NCBI GenBank assembly: GCA_002084805.1
Contig: NBMC01000003.1
Span: forward strand, 186,001 to 250,000
Reading direction: 5' to 3'
DNA length: 64,000 bases
Source of the DNA: Spirochaetaceae bacterium 4572_59
Lineage (GTDB): Bacteria; Spirochaetota; Spirochaetia; DSM-2461
The notes under the pieces are model-generated. The model worked only from the letters and a program-made list of their open reading frames with translations. It was not told the origin of the DNA and searched no databases. How positions within the stretch are numbered: position 1 is the stretch's first letter; each line of letters begins with the position of its first letter. The translations under genes were made by a program, and so were the position numbers. Below, piece after piece: positions 35,764 to 44,476 of this stretch.

Positions 35764-37161
35764 CTATGCAACAAAATGAGCCGAATCTACTTCCGTATCC
35801 AACCATTTCATCCGCAGATAAGCGAGAATCATCAAAGAGGCATGGCTGACCTGATAACATCCATAGCACAGCCATGCCAGACGGATCTGTCCGGGATAGA
35901 AGTGACTGATCAAAAGAGTTGCTGACAGAATAAAGAGAACATTTGTTGTGAATTCGCTGAACAGAACCCATTTACCATATCCGTTAGGAACAAATACCAA
36001 TTCAAAGGCATAGCCCAGAGCCTCAAAGAAATAGAAGGGCATAAAGAAAAGAAGAGCCTGGGCAATGACGGCACTTGTTTCAGCAGAGTTGGTAAAAATC
36101 CCGGCAATAGTTCCTCGTCCAAAAAAAGTGATAATAGAAACAAGAATGGCCACAGAGCCGGAAATAAATCCTGCCGCTGTAATCAGCCTCTGAGCTTCAG
36201 CTTTATCGCCCCTGCCAAGAGCATTCCCTGACAGGATAGCGGCAGAGCTGCCAAAACCGCTGATAATTGTTTTATTCAAACGGAAGTAAGCAAAAATACT
36301 ATGGGTCGCAGCCAGATAAACCGTTGAGTAATCTTCAATTATTGCTTGATAGCTCATTAAGATAGCTAAGGCAATCAGATTCTGAATTCCCGGAGGGATA
36401 GCCACTTTCAGAATATCCTTCTGAATGTTTTTATGTATCCTGTCAAAATGAAAGAGACGGTAAGTCTTGATGTAGTGACTTCTGATTATCACAAGAAACA
36501 GAAAGATAGTCGATATAATATAGGAAAGAGCCGTTCCAAGAGCAGCCCCCTCGATCCCCATGGCTGGCAGACCGAACTTACCGAAAATAAAGACCCAGTT
36601 CAGAGACACATTCACGATATTGCTGAGAACCCCTGAATACATGACATAACGGGTTTTATTAATGGCACTGAAAAAGCTTTGAACCACAAAGTATAGTCCT
36701 GTGGGAATCAGAGAAAAACGGATAATCCTGATGTACTGCAGGGCCAGCTCAAGAATCTCCTCTGAATGGATAAGCAGAGAAAGAACGGGACTGGCCAAAA
36801 AACTGACGGCTGTGGTCAATAAAGCCACAAAAAAAGTCAGAAGGATTCCATTATCCAGTACCTCACCCGTAAAATAGCAATGATCTTTATTGCGGGAATC
36901 CTGTCGGCCGAAGCGACGGGCTGTTATAGCCTGAACCCCGGAGGAAAGGGGCCACAGAAATGTGTTCAGCATCCAGGCAAATAAACCGGCAATACCTATG
37001 GCCGCCAGCTCGGAACTATCTTTACCGAAATGTCCCAGCATGGCTGAGTCGGCAATCTGTAAAAAATAATGGGACAGCTCTCCGAAGAGAAGAGGAAAAC
37101 CGAGAATGACGATATTCTTCATAGTTGAACTGAAGGATTTTTTATTGACATATAAATTCAT
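35764..37161 (-). CDS. MATE-family multidrug/organic cation efflux protein
   Basis: About 465 aa with twelve membrane segments in two homologous bundles. The N-lobe carries ILGFPLLFGELSHYFLQIADSAMLGHFG, and the central repeat starts with ATHSIFAYFRLNKTIISGFG. It exports drugs or metabolites using Na+ or H+. The start is uncertain: ATG 37161 (MNLYVNKKSF) is used, MKNIVIL at about 37122 is a reasonable alternative, and neither has a strong ribosome site. Confidence 0.88.
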   Translation of the reverse strand: MNLYVNKKSFSSTMKNIVILGFPLLFGELSHYFLQIADSAMLGHFGKDSSELAAIGIAGLFAWMLNTFLWPLSSGVQAITARRFGRQDSRNKDHCYFTGEVLDNGILLTFFVALLTTAVSFLASPVLSLLIHSEEILELALQYIRIIRFSLIPTGLYFVVQSFFSAINKTRYVMYSGVLSNIVNVSLNWVFIFGKFGLPAMGIEGAALGTALSYIISTIFLFLVIIRSHYIKTYRLFHFDRIHKNIQKDILKVAIPPGIQNLIALAILMSYQAIIEDYSTVYLAATHSIFAYFRLNKTIISGFGSSAAILSGNALGRGDKAEAQRLITAAGFISGSVAILVSIITFFGRGTIAGIFTNSAETSAVIAQALLFFMPFYFFEALGYAFELVFVPNGYGKWVLFSEFTTNVLFILSATLLISHFYPGQIRLAWLCYGCYQVSHASLMILAYLRMKWLDTEVDSAHFVA

Positions 37162-37275
37162 GAAGACACAGTATAGGATGTTTTTAATCCTTGTAGAATA
37201 GTCTGAATTAGAAGTAAATAAGACGAAAATAATATTATGCAAAAAGAGGAAATTCGCCCCCTTTTATTCTCCCTA

Positions 37276-37303
37276 TTGCTTTCTCTGGCAGACAGAATAT
37301 AAT
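37276..37303 (+). promoter_or_regulatory. sigma-70 promoter of the GH65 pseudogene
   Basis: TTGCTT (37276-37281) and a perfect TATAAT (37298-37303) are 16 bases apart, followed by GGAG and an ATG at 37321. The promoter still looks fully functional although the gene behind it is wrecked. Confidence 0.7.
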
Positions 37304-37320
37304 CTCCATATGGAGTTGAA

Positions 37321-39280
37321 ATGAATACTTGGCAATTACAGGAAAAAGAATGGGATATGACTCAATATGAAAAGTATGAAACTCTTTTTGCCTTAAGTAA
37401 TGGTTATCTGGGAGCCCGCGGCAGCTTCGAAGAAGATGGTATAAACTGCGGACCCGACGGATTCTATATGAACGGTTTTTATGAAAGCTATCCGCTCAGC
37501 TATGGTGAGACGTTTCCTGCCTATCCGGCGACCAGCCAGGCCATGGTAAATCTTCCCAATCCTAAAAGACTGAAGCTCAGCATTGACGGAGAGCTCTTCT
37601 CTCTCGCAAAGAATCCACCCCTGGAATATGAGAGGACTCTCGATATGAAGTCTGCGATTCTCAGCAGAAATCTTATATACCCTTTGGGAAACGGGAAAAA
37701 ATCCGTATACAATCGGAGCGTTTTATCTCTGCCGTCCATAAAAATCTCTTCTGCCTGAGCTACAGAATTACAGCTCTGGAAAACAACTGCATAATCCGCC
37801 TGTCATGCGACGGAAGGGAAACTATCCCTTCAGGGAGGAATTCATAACTCCGGGCTCGCATTCGGCAGTTCTATCGTTCATAAACTGGAAGGAGTGGACA
37901 TATCAAAAAGAGAAGTTCTTTATAATGACAGTTTCTCTGGAGAAATATGGCATTTCAAACTGGATGCTGGTAAAACAGCCGTTCTGAAGAAATTTGTTTG
38001 CTATGAAAAAGGCAACGCTAAAACGGAACAAGCCCTCTATGATTTTAACAGTCTGAAAAAAGAACATAGCGCCTGGTGGCACAGGGCCTGGAAATCAATG
38101 GACGTCTCCATCAACGGAGACAAGGCCATGCAGCAGGGAATCCGTTTTAATATGTTCCACCTCCTGCAGTCTGCCGGTAAGGATGGGAAGACAAATATAG
38201 CCGCAAAGGGGATGACCGGAGAAGGCTATGAAGGTCACTACTTCTGGGATACGGAAATATATATGAACCCTTTTTCACATTTACTAATCCTGTCATTGCC
38301 GGAAGTCTTCTGGAATACCGTTACTCCATACTGGATGCCGCCCGGGATAGAGCCCGCGAAATGGGACATAAACAGGGGGCTCTTTTCCCCTGGCGCACCA
38401 TAAGCGGCCCCGAATGCTTCCTGCCGGGACAGCCCAGTACCATATCAGCAGCGATGTGGCCCATGCGGTAAAAGTATATTGGGAAGGAACGGAGGATGAG
38501 AACTTCCTCCTGACAAAAGGTGTGGATCTTCTGATGGAAACCAACCGCCTGTGGTCGGATATGGCCGTCTATCATTCTGAGTCAGACAGCTATGCCATAC
38601 AAAATGTAACCGGCCCGGATGAATACACAGCACTGGTGGATAATAACTTCTATACAAACAGCATGATTAAGGATCAACTGAAATTTTTCACGTCACTCTT
38701 GGAGGAATACAAAAAACGTCCCAATAATGACCCCTTCTGATGCACTATCATCCGCTGACACTCTACCGCTATCAGGTCTGCAAACAAGCAGATGTGGTAC
38801 TGGCGGAATTCCTGCTGAGTGAAGAGTTCTCCCGGGAACAGAAGATCCGGGATTATGAATACTATGAAAAGATAACAACCCATGACTCCTCCCTCTCCCC
38901 CTGTATCTACGGCTGTATGGCCAGCGATATAGGCAGAATTGAAGAAAGCTACAACTACTATGTAAAAACGGCACGCACCGATCTGGATGATTTTCACGGG
39001 AATGTAAAAGACGGTGTCCATGCTGCCAATATGGCTGGTTCCTACCTACGGGTTTGCCCGTATGCGCCATAAGGATGGTAGGCTGGCATTCTCTCCTCTG
39101 CTACCCCATGCCTGGGAGTCGTACTCCTTCAAAATACATAAGGGAGATGCGCTTCTTGCGGTTCAAGTCGGCCCTGAAAAAACCGGATATAAACTTTTAA
39201 AGGGAGACTCCCTCCTGATCAGTCATTATGGAAAGAATTGTCTTGTAACAAAGGAATATCGGGAATTAGCGAATACCTGA
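37321..39280 (+). pseudogene. GH65 disaccharide phosphorylase (maltose/kojibiose/trehalose phosphorylase type), multiply frameshifted
   Basis: Family 65 sequence can be followed in order through alternating frames: TLFALSNGYLGARGSFEED (start), FISAVHKNLFCLSYRITAL (from about 37717), HKLEGVDISKREVLYND (37880s), [21 protein letters not shown], then [19 protein letters not shown] after a lost T near 38272. It continues with [17 protein letters not shown] (38415), the catalytic-acid motif VTGPDEYTALVDNN, TLYRYQVCKQADVVLAEFL (38750s), and finally FSPLLPHAWESYSF. At least six frame changes occur (about 37715, 37830, 38272, 38412, 38735, 39048) and some blocks are missing. The enzyme would phosphorolyse a glucosyl disaccharide; it cannot be made from this copy. 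Confidence 0.85.
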
Positions 39281-39364
39281 CGCCATCAGACATTTCAATT
39301 CTATTAAAATTCGGACCTCAGCTTCCAAAACTGTTGTTATACTTAATAGAAAGGAAGGCCCCCT

Positions 39365-39629
39365 ATGATCGATACTATAAAAGGACTACTGTTGTGGAAA
39401 AAGGGCTTGCCTCCCCCCCTCACGGGTCATCAAGCTTCTGGATGAGATCGGCTCCACCCGTCTCTCTCTGGTCACAAATAAGCCGAACCTGAAAAAACGA
39501 CTGAAATCCTATAGCAGCAGTATAGAAGGAAATCTCAGTGACGAAATTAATGTTCTTAAGGAACTATGGACAAAAAAAAGTGGTCTCGGCGGTTATATCC
39601 GAATCCACAGCCTAGGAATCTTTATATAA
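39365..39629 (+). pseudogene. small unknown ORF interrupted at a C7 tract
   Basis: After AAGGAAGG an ATG at 39365 opens MIDTIKGLLLWKKGLPPP. The frame then breaks at seven C residues (39413-39419). With six C the reading continues as SRVIKLLDEIGSTRLSLVT and runs to TAA 39627-39629, giving an 87-residue basic protein that I do not recognise. It could be a real small gene with a one-base insertion, a tract prone to slippage, or part of the decaying GH65 region. This entry also covers most of the 394-base stretch between the GH65 remnant and the response regulator. Confidence 0.45.
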
Positions 39630-39630
39630 T

Positions 39631-39650
39631 CTGTGTTAACGTACACACAG
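39631..39650. promoter_or_regulatory. CRP/LacI-like palindrome before the sigma-54 regulator gene
   Basis: CTGTGT and ACACAG arms flank eight bases. Within it TGTGT-N6-ACACA matches the layout of CRP-type sites. It lies 25 bases before the ATG at 39675, so it would control transcription of the regulator-kinase pair. No typical -10/-35 pair is obvious beside it except an AT-rich TATATAAT just upstream at 39622-39630. Confidence 0.5.
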
Positions 39651-39674
39651 CGCATATAAATAGAGAGATTAAAC

Positions 39675-41003
39675 ATGGGAAATAAAAATTATTCAATTCT
39701 GATAATTGATGATGATGAAGAAATGTGCCTGTCCCTCAGCGAGATATTATCAAAAGAGGGATACCACTGCCAATTTACGATTACCCCCTCGGAAGTAGAA
39801 TCCCTGATAAAGAAAGCTGATCTGGATCTGATTATTTCAGATATCAGAATGCCTGAAATCGGAGGGATTGATCTGTTAAAAAGAATCAAAAAAATCAATT
39901 CAGTTATAGATGTCATTATGATTACGGGATATCCCACTATAGAAAATGCCATAATGGCGATGAAATACGGAGCTTTGAATTTCTATGTAAAACCTCTTCC
40001 CCTTCTTCAACTAAAGAATGAAGTAAGTCAACTCTATAAGATTCGATCAAAGAAGAACAGTATGGTAGAAAAGACAGGAGAAGAGATTATCACTCATAAT
40101 GAGATGATGAAGAAAACTTTAAATACTGCCATTAAAGCATCTCCTACACAGGCTCCTATCCTGATTACCGGTGAAAGTGGAACGGGTAAAGAGATGATTG
40201 CAGATTTAATACACCGGAAGAGTGCTCGCAGCAATATGCCTTTTGTAAAAATTAACTGTGCAGCCATACCGGAAACTCTTCTTGAAAGTGAACTGTTCGG
40301 TCATGAAAAAGGGGCTTTTACCAATGCGATAGAGCAAAAGAAAGGAAAGTTCGAACTTTCCGATGGCGGCTCCATTTTTCTCGATGAAATTGGAGATATG
40401 AGCCTGAATACACAGGCTAAAATCTTAAGAGTCCTCCAGGAAAAGGAATTTGAAAGGGTCGGGGGAACAAAAACCATTCATGTAGACATTCGTGTTATTG
40501 CCGCCACAAATAAGAACTTGAGAGACCTAATTTCTAAGGGGAGTTTCAGAGAGGATCTCTATTACCGCTTGTCAGTTATTGCAATAGAGCTTCCACCGCT
40601 GAGGTATAGAGAGGGCGATGTTTCTATTCTATTGAAACATTTTCTGGATCTCTTTAATACTCAATATAACAAAAATATCTCCGGATTTTCTCGGGAAGCA
40701 GAGAACGTGCTTAAACAACACAACTGGCCTGGAAATATCAGAGAACTGCGAAACTGTGTAGAGAGAGCAGTTATCTTTTGTGATGGAGAAAGTATCAGTG
40801 AAGAAGAACTCCCCTCTCAGTACCTTGAATACAAAAATTTCACTATAGAGGATGATATTGGATCAATCCTGGATAATCATAATCGGGAAGCTATATTTAA
40901 AGCTCTTCAGGACAGTCATGGTGTGAAGCAGAAAGCTGCGGATGCCCTCAATATAAATAGAAGGACTCTCTACAACAGGATGAAAAAGCTGGGATTAAAA
41001 TGA
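39675..41003 (+). CDS. NtrC-type sigma-54-dependent response regulator
   Basis: A 442-aa activator. The receiver domain (1-120) has acidic DDD at 12-14, phospho-acceptor Asp56 in IISDIRMP and Lys106. The AAA+ domain (about 138-365) has Walker A GESGTGKE (167-174), Walker B SIFLDEIGD (233-241) and the sigma-54 contact loop as GAFTNA (213-218), where GAFTGA is usual. The Fis-type helix-turn-helix is at the C-terminus (KQKAADALNINRRTLYNRMKK). It is coupled by an ATGA overlap to the ABC-kinase fusion, its evident partner, and a -24/-12 promoter lies in front of the next operon, its evident target. Confidence 0.95.
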   Translation: MGNKNYSILIIDDDEEMCLSLSEILSKEGYHCQFTITPSEVESLIKKADLDLIISDIRMPEIGGIDLLKRIKKINSVIDVIMITGYPTIENAIMAMKYGALNFYVKPLPLLQLKNEVSQLYKIRSKKNSMVEKTGEEIITHNEMMKKTLNTAIKASPTQAPILITGESGTGKEMIADLIHRKSARSNMPFVKINCAAIPETLLESELFGHEKGAFTNAIEQKKGKFELSDGGSIFLDEIGDMSLNTQAKILRVLQEKEFERVGGTKTIHVDIRVIAATNKNLRDLISKGSFREDLYYRLSVIAIELPPLRYREGDVSILLKHFLDLFNTQYNKNISGFSREAENVLKQHNWPGNIRELRNCVERAVIFCDGESISEEELPSQYLEYKNFTIEDDIGSILDNHNREAIFKALQDSHGVKQKAADALNINRRTLYNRMKKLGLK

Positions 41004-42811
41004 GCCATATAGAACCATTGATCTCATTAAAGAACATCCATGTGACTTATGAATCGTTCAAGGCACTCAACGGAATTGACTTTGATCTCAACAGAGGTGA
41101 AATACACGGTCTAGTGGGGGAGCATCGGGCCGGTAAATCGACTTTGGTAAAGCTTCTCAGCGGTGCGGTAAGCAAAGAGAGCGGCCAGTTTTTCTATAAA
41201 GGAAAAGAGGTTGAATCCTTTTCACCAAGATCAGCCATGCAGAATGGTATCGGGATTGTTTATCAGGATTTGAATGTCATCCCTTCAATTAATGCCGTTG
41301 AAAATATCTTCACAGGACAGAGGATTGTTTCAACTCTCGGTTTTATAAAGTCAAAGGAGATGAAGAGAAGAGCTGCATCTCTCCTTGATTCGCTCAATAT
41401 GAAAATAAATATGGAAATACCTCTGTCCTCTTTGACAAGGCAGGAACAGCAGATGGTTGAAATAGCAAAAGCCCTATCCCTGAACCCGGAAATCCTGATT
41501 TTTGATGAGATTTCAACCCGACTCACTCCGACAGAAATGGAAAAAATCTACAAACTCCTTTTTGATTTTAAAAATAAAGGGAAAAGCATTATCTATATAT
41601 CCCACAACATGGATGAGATTTTCCGTTTTGCCGAACGCGTTACCATTCTTCAGGATGGTCGGAGAATAGGGACCGAGGAGGTTAAAGATCTTGATAAAAT
41701 TAAACTGATGAAACTCACCTACTCCTTTGTTCTGAGCCGGGAAGAGTTGGAAAAAGACAATATGGAACTGTATCTTCTCAAAAAATACAATGAAAATATC
41801 ATTAAAAACATCCCGATAGGAGTCATGATTCTCGATAAGGATAAACAGATAACTCAGGTCAACTTATCTGCTCTGAAACTTTTCAATCCCGGGGAAGAAG
41901 AGCTTAACGGAAAGGTTCTCGGAACAGTACTAGGCAATATACTGAAAGATCATGGAGATGAAATAACGGAAGCAATCGAACTGATGTCCGAAGGGGTCTG
42001 GGAAGATCTGCAGTGGAGTGAAAACAGAATTGTTACAATCAAGGTTTTTCCCCTGCATGACAATTCCCAGGATTGTATCGGATCGATATTGCTTCTGGAA
42101 GATGTCTCACAGGAGCGTTATTTCAACGATTACCTGCTGAGATCTGAAAAAATCGCGTCTGTCGCAGAATTGGCCGCCGGGGTGGCTCATGAAATTAACA
42201 CGCCCTTAAGTGTCATCCACAACTACATAGACCTTCTAAAACCGATCTATAACGATTCTTATTCTTCTGATAAACTAGAGAGAATTAAAAATCAGCTTTC
42301 GATGATATCCGACATTATCGGGGGACTTCTCTCTTTTTCCAAGATACAGTCACTACCCTCAAAACGACTCGACATAACAGAACTGGTAGATGATGTGGTT
42401 CTGCTTCTTCATCATAAAATCACAAGCAGGAACATTCATCTTAAATGGGAAAAAGACAAACAGAATATCTATGTTTCGGGAGATGAAAATCGTCTGAAAC
42501 AGGTTCTGATAAATCTGCTGATCAATGGGATAGAAGCCGTTCTGGAGGGGGGACATATCGAAATTTTTATTGAACAGAATGAAAATGAGTGGGTTGAAAT
42601 TTCAATCAGAGATGATGGTTCTGGGATTGCCCCTCATATTCTGAGTAAAATTTTTAATCCTTTTTTCAGCACAAAAGCCGGCAAGAAGAATACAGGGCTT
42701 GGTCTCTCAATCTGTCAGCACATCATCGAATCTCATAATGGCGTAATCACCTGTCAGAGTGGTGATGAAAATACCACTATGGGAATCAGGCTTCCCATTT
42801 CAGGGAATTGA
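41000..42811 (+). CDS. ABC ATPase-PAS-histidine kinase fusion protein
   Basis: A 603-aa protein of unusual architecture. Residues 7-240 match the N-terminal ATPase module of RbsA-type sugar importers: Walker A GEHRAGKST (40-48), Q-loop Gln89, the family's degenerate signature region SSLTRQEQQMVEIAKALS (143-160), Walker B LIFDE (166-170) and switch His202. Residues 262-372 form a PAS-like domain (NIPIGVMILDKDKQITQVN). Then comes an NtrB-type kinase: His397 in AAGVAHEINTPL, N-box NLLINGIEA (505-513), DDGSGI (538-543), FNPFFSTK and GLGLS. No membrane segment or signal peptide is present, so it is cytosolic. It is co-translated with a sigma-54 response regulator and precedes a complete RbsABC-type transporter. 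A role in sensing transporter state by docking on the permease is inferred. Confidence 0.93.
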   Translation: MSHIEPLISLKNIHVTYESFKALNGIDFDLNRGEIHGLVGEHRAGKSTLVKLLSGAVSKESGQFFYKGKEVESFSPRSAMQNGIGIVYQDLNVIPSINAVENIFTGQRIVSTLGFIKSKEMKRRAASLLDSLNMKINMEIPLSSLTRQEQQMVEIAKALSLNPEILIFDEISTRLTPTEMEKIYKLLFDFKNKGKSIIYISHNMDEIFRFAERVTILQDGRRIGTEEVKDLDKIKLMKLTYSFVLSREELEKDNMELYLLKKYNENIIKNIPIGVMILDKDKQITQVNLSALKLFNPGEEELNGKVLGTVLGNILKDHGDEITEAIELMSEGVWEDLQWSENRIVTIKVFPLHDNSQDCIGSILLLEDVSQERYFNDYLLRSEKIASVAELAAGVAHEINTPLSVIHNYIDLLKPIYNDSYSSDKLERIKNQLSMISDIIGGLLSFSKIQSLPSKRLDITELVDDVVLLLHHKITSRNIHLKWEKDKQNIYVSGDENRLKQVLINLLINGIEAVLEGGHIEIFIEQNENEWVEISIRDDGSGIAPHILSKIFNPFFSTKAGKKNTGLGLSICQHIIESHNGVITCQSGDENTTMGIRLPISGN

Positions 42812-42835
42812 CTTTCCCGTTTTCCTTTTTTTTCT
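42801..42835 (+). terminator. probable terminator after the kinase gene
   Basis: GGGAA and TTCCC pair around six bases, overlapping the stop codon, followed by a T-rich run. The stem is short, so read-through is possible. It separates the regulator-kinase pair from the sigma-54-driven transporter operon. Confidence 0.45.
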
Positions 42836-42857
42836 ATAATTTCACATCAAAAATAGG

Positions 42858-42884
42858 ATAGAAACATCTCTAAGTACGTTCTAT
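42858..42884. promoter_or_regulatory. candidate activator site upstream of the sigma-54 promoter
   Basis: ATAGAA (42858-42863) and TTCTAT (42879-42884) are inverted copies 15 bases apart, centred about 35 bases before the -24 element. Sigma-54 activators usually bind 80-150 bases upstream, so this site is close, and its assignment is tentative. Confidence 0.3.
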
Positions 42885-42898
42885 TAAGTTTTATGATT

Positions 42899-42914
42899 TG
42901 GCATAGGGTTTGCT
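42899..42914 (+). promoter_or_regulatory. sigma-54 (-24/-12) promoter
   Basis: TGGCATAGGGTTTGCT matches the consensus TGGCACRNNNNTTGCW at every position but one, with the essential GG and GC exactly ten bases apart. It sits 35 bases before the TTG start of the RbsA-type gene and downstream of the gene for an NtrC-type activator, which gives it a clear regulator. Confidence 0.85.
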
Positions 42915-42949
42915 TATGTAGAACTATACAACTTTTCAGGAGGTATTAT

Positions 42950-44476
42950 TTGAACTCAGATTTATCCACCCCTGTCATTGCTATGAGGGGAATCGGGAAA
43001 AAATTTGGAAGAGTACGCGTTTTAGAAAATATTGATTTTGAAATATTTCCCGGAGAAGTACATATCCTTGCCGGTGAAAATGGTGCCGGTAAAAGTACCT
43101 TAATGAAGATTCTATCCGGAGTATACACCAGTTACGAAGGGACAATCTCTATGAATGGTAAAATCATTGCTCCAGCAACGCCTCTTGAAGCCAATCATAT
43201 GGGAATCTCCGTAATCCATCAGGAGCTGTCTCTTATCCCCTCTATGAATGTCAGAGATAATCTGTTTCTGGGACGGCCTGTGACCAGTTTGGGGTTTGTC
43301 CACGATAGAGAACAAAAGAAAAAAGCACTGTCTGTTTTAAATGATCTTGGTCTCGATGTATCTGCCGATGCCTTAATCGAGGACCTGTCCATTTCTATGC
43401 AGCAACTGATTGAAATAGCAAAAGCAATCAGTATCAATGCGAAAGTGATTATCATGGATGAACCCAGCAGTTCTCTCAATTCTAAAGATGTGGAAATACT
43501 ATTCTCTCTCATTGAGAAATTAAAAAAACAAGGTTGTGGAATTGTCTATATCAGCCACAGAATGGAGGAGATAAAGAGGCTGGCCAACAGGATCACGGTT
43601 CTTAGAGACGGTAAATTTGTTGGTACTTCTCTGGCGGAAAAACTCCCTACTCCCAAATTGATCAATTGGATGGTTGGTCGTGAAATGACCAACATGTTTC
43701 CAAGATATGAAATGAATCGGGGAAAAGAAAAACTGCGCATTGAAAATTTAACAGTTTCTGATAATGAGAAAACTCATGTTAAAGGTATAAATTTGACAGT
43801 CAATTCGGGTGAAATTCTGGGGATTGCTGGTTTACAAGGTTGCGGAGCCAGTGAGCTTTTAATGGGAATCTTCGGTGCTTACAACAGAAAAACAGCCGAT
43901 CACATTTACCTCAATGGCAAAGAAATCAGCATAAAAAAACCCTCTGACGCCATCAAAAAGAACATTGCTCTTTTGACAAATGACCGGAAAGCAACAGGAC
44001 TTGTATTATCCATGTCGATTATCGCGAATATCTGCATGTCAGGGCTTGTGGAATTATCCCAATGGGGCTGGAGAAGTATTTTCGGAGAAATATCTGCCAC
44101 TGAGAAACAAGCTGAAGCTTTGCAGATTCACGCTTCATCCTACGAAATGGAGGTAGGCATGCTTTCAGGGGGAAATCAGCAGAAAGTGGCTATTGCCAAA
44201 TGGATGCAGATATCACCCGAAGTCCTCCTGCTTGATGAACCTACCAGAGGGATTGATATCGGAGCAAAACACGAAATCTACCAGCTTATGAATGAGTGGA
44301 CCAAACAAGGGATTTCGATAGTGTTGATCACATCAGAAATGCCGGAACTACTGGCCATGAGCGATCGTGTGATCGTTATGCACAGAGGTTCGCTAACCGC
44401 TGAATTTACAAGAGAAGAAGCCGATGCGGAGAATATTCTCGCAGCGGCAATGGGAAAGGAGACAATAAGAAGATGA
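42950..44476 (+). CDS. sugar ABC transporter, RbsA-type double ATPase (sigma-54 operon)
   Basis: A 508-aa CUT2 ATPase with two modules. Module 1 has GENGAGKST, LSISMQQLIEIAKAIS, IIMDEPSSSL and YISHRMEE. Module 2 has the degenerate Walker A GLQGCGASE, signature LSGGNQQKV and LLLDEPTRGID. The start is TTG 42950, chosen because AGGAGG lies six bases before it. Its first module aligns throughout with the ABC domain of the upstream kinase fusion, including a shared SLGF segment, which supports a common docking partner. The stop overlaps the permease start (ATGA). Confidence 0.93.
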   Translation: MNSDLSTPVIAMRGIGKKFGRVRVLENIDFEIFPGEVHILAGENGAGKSTLMKILSGVYTSYEGTISMNGKIIAPATPLEANHMGISVIHQELSLIPSMNVRDNLFLGRPVTSLGFVHDREQKKKALSVLNDLGLDVSADALIEDLSISMQQLIEIAKAISINAKVIIMDEPSSSLNSKDVEILFSLIEKLKKQGCGIVYISHRMEEIKRLANRITVLRDGKFVGTSLAEKLPTPKLINWMVGREMTNMFPRYEMNRGKEKLRIENLTVSDNEKTHVKGINLTVNSGEILGIAGLQGCGASELLMGIFGAYNRKTADHIYLNGKEISIKKPSDAIKKNIALLTNDRKATGLVLSMSIIANICMSGLVELSQWGWRSIFGEISATEKQAEALQIHASSYEMEVGMLSGGNQQKVAIAKWMQISPEVLLLDEPTRGIDIGAKHEIYQLMNEWTKQGISIVLITSEMPELLAMSDRVIVMHRGSLTAEFTREEADAENILAAAMGKETIRR

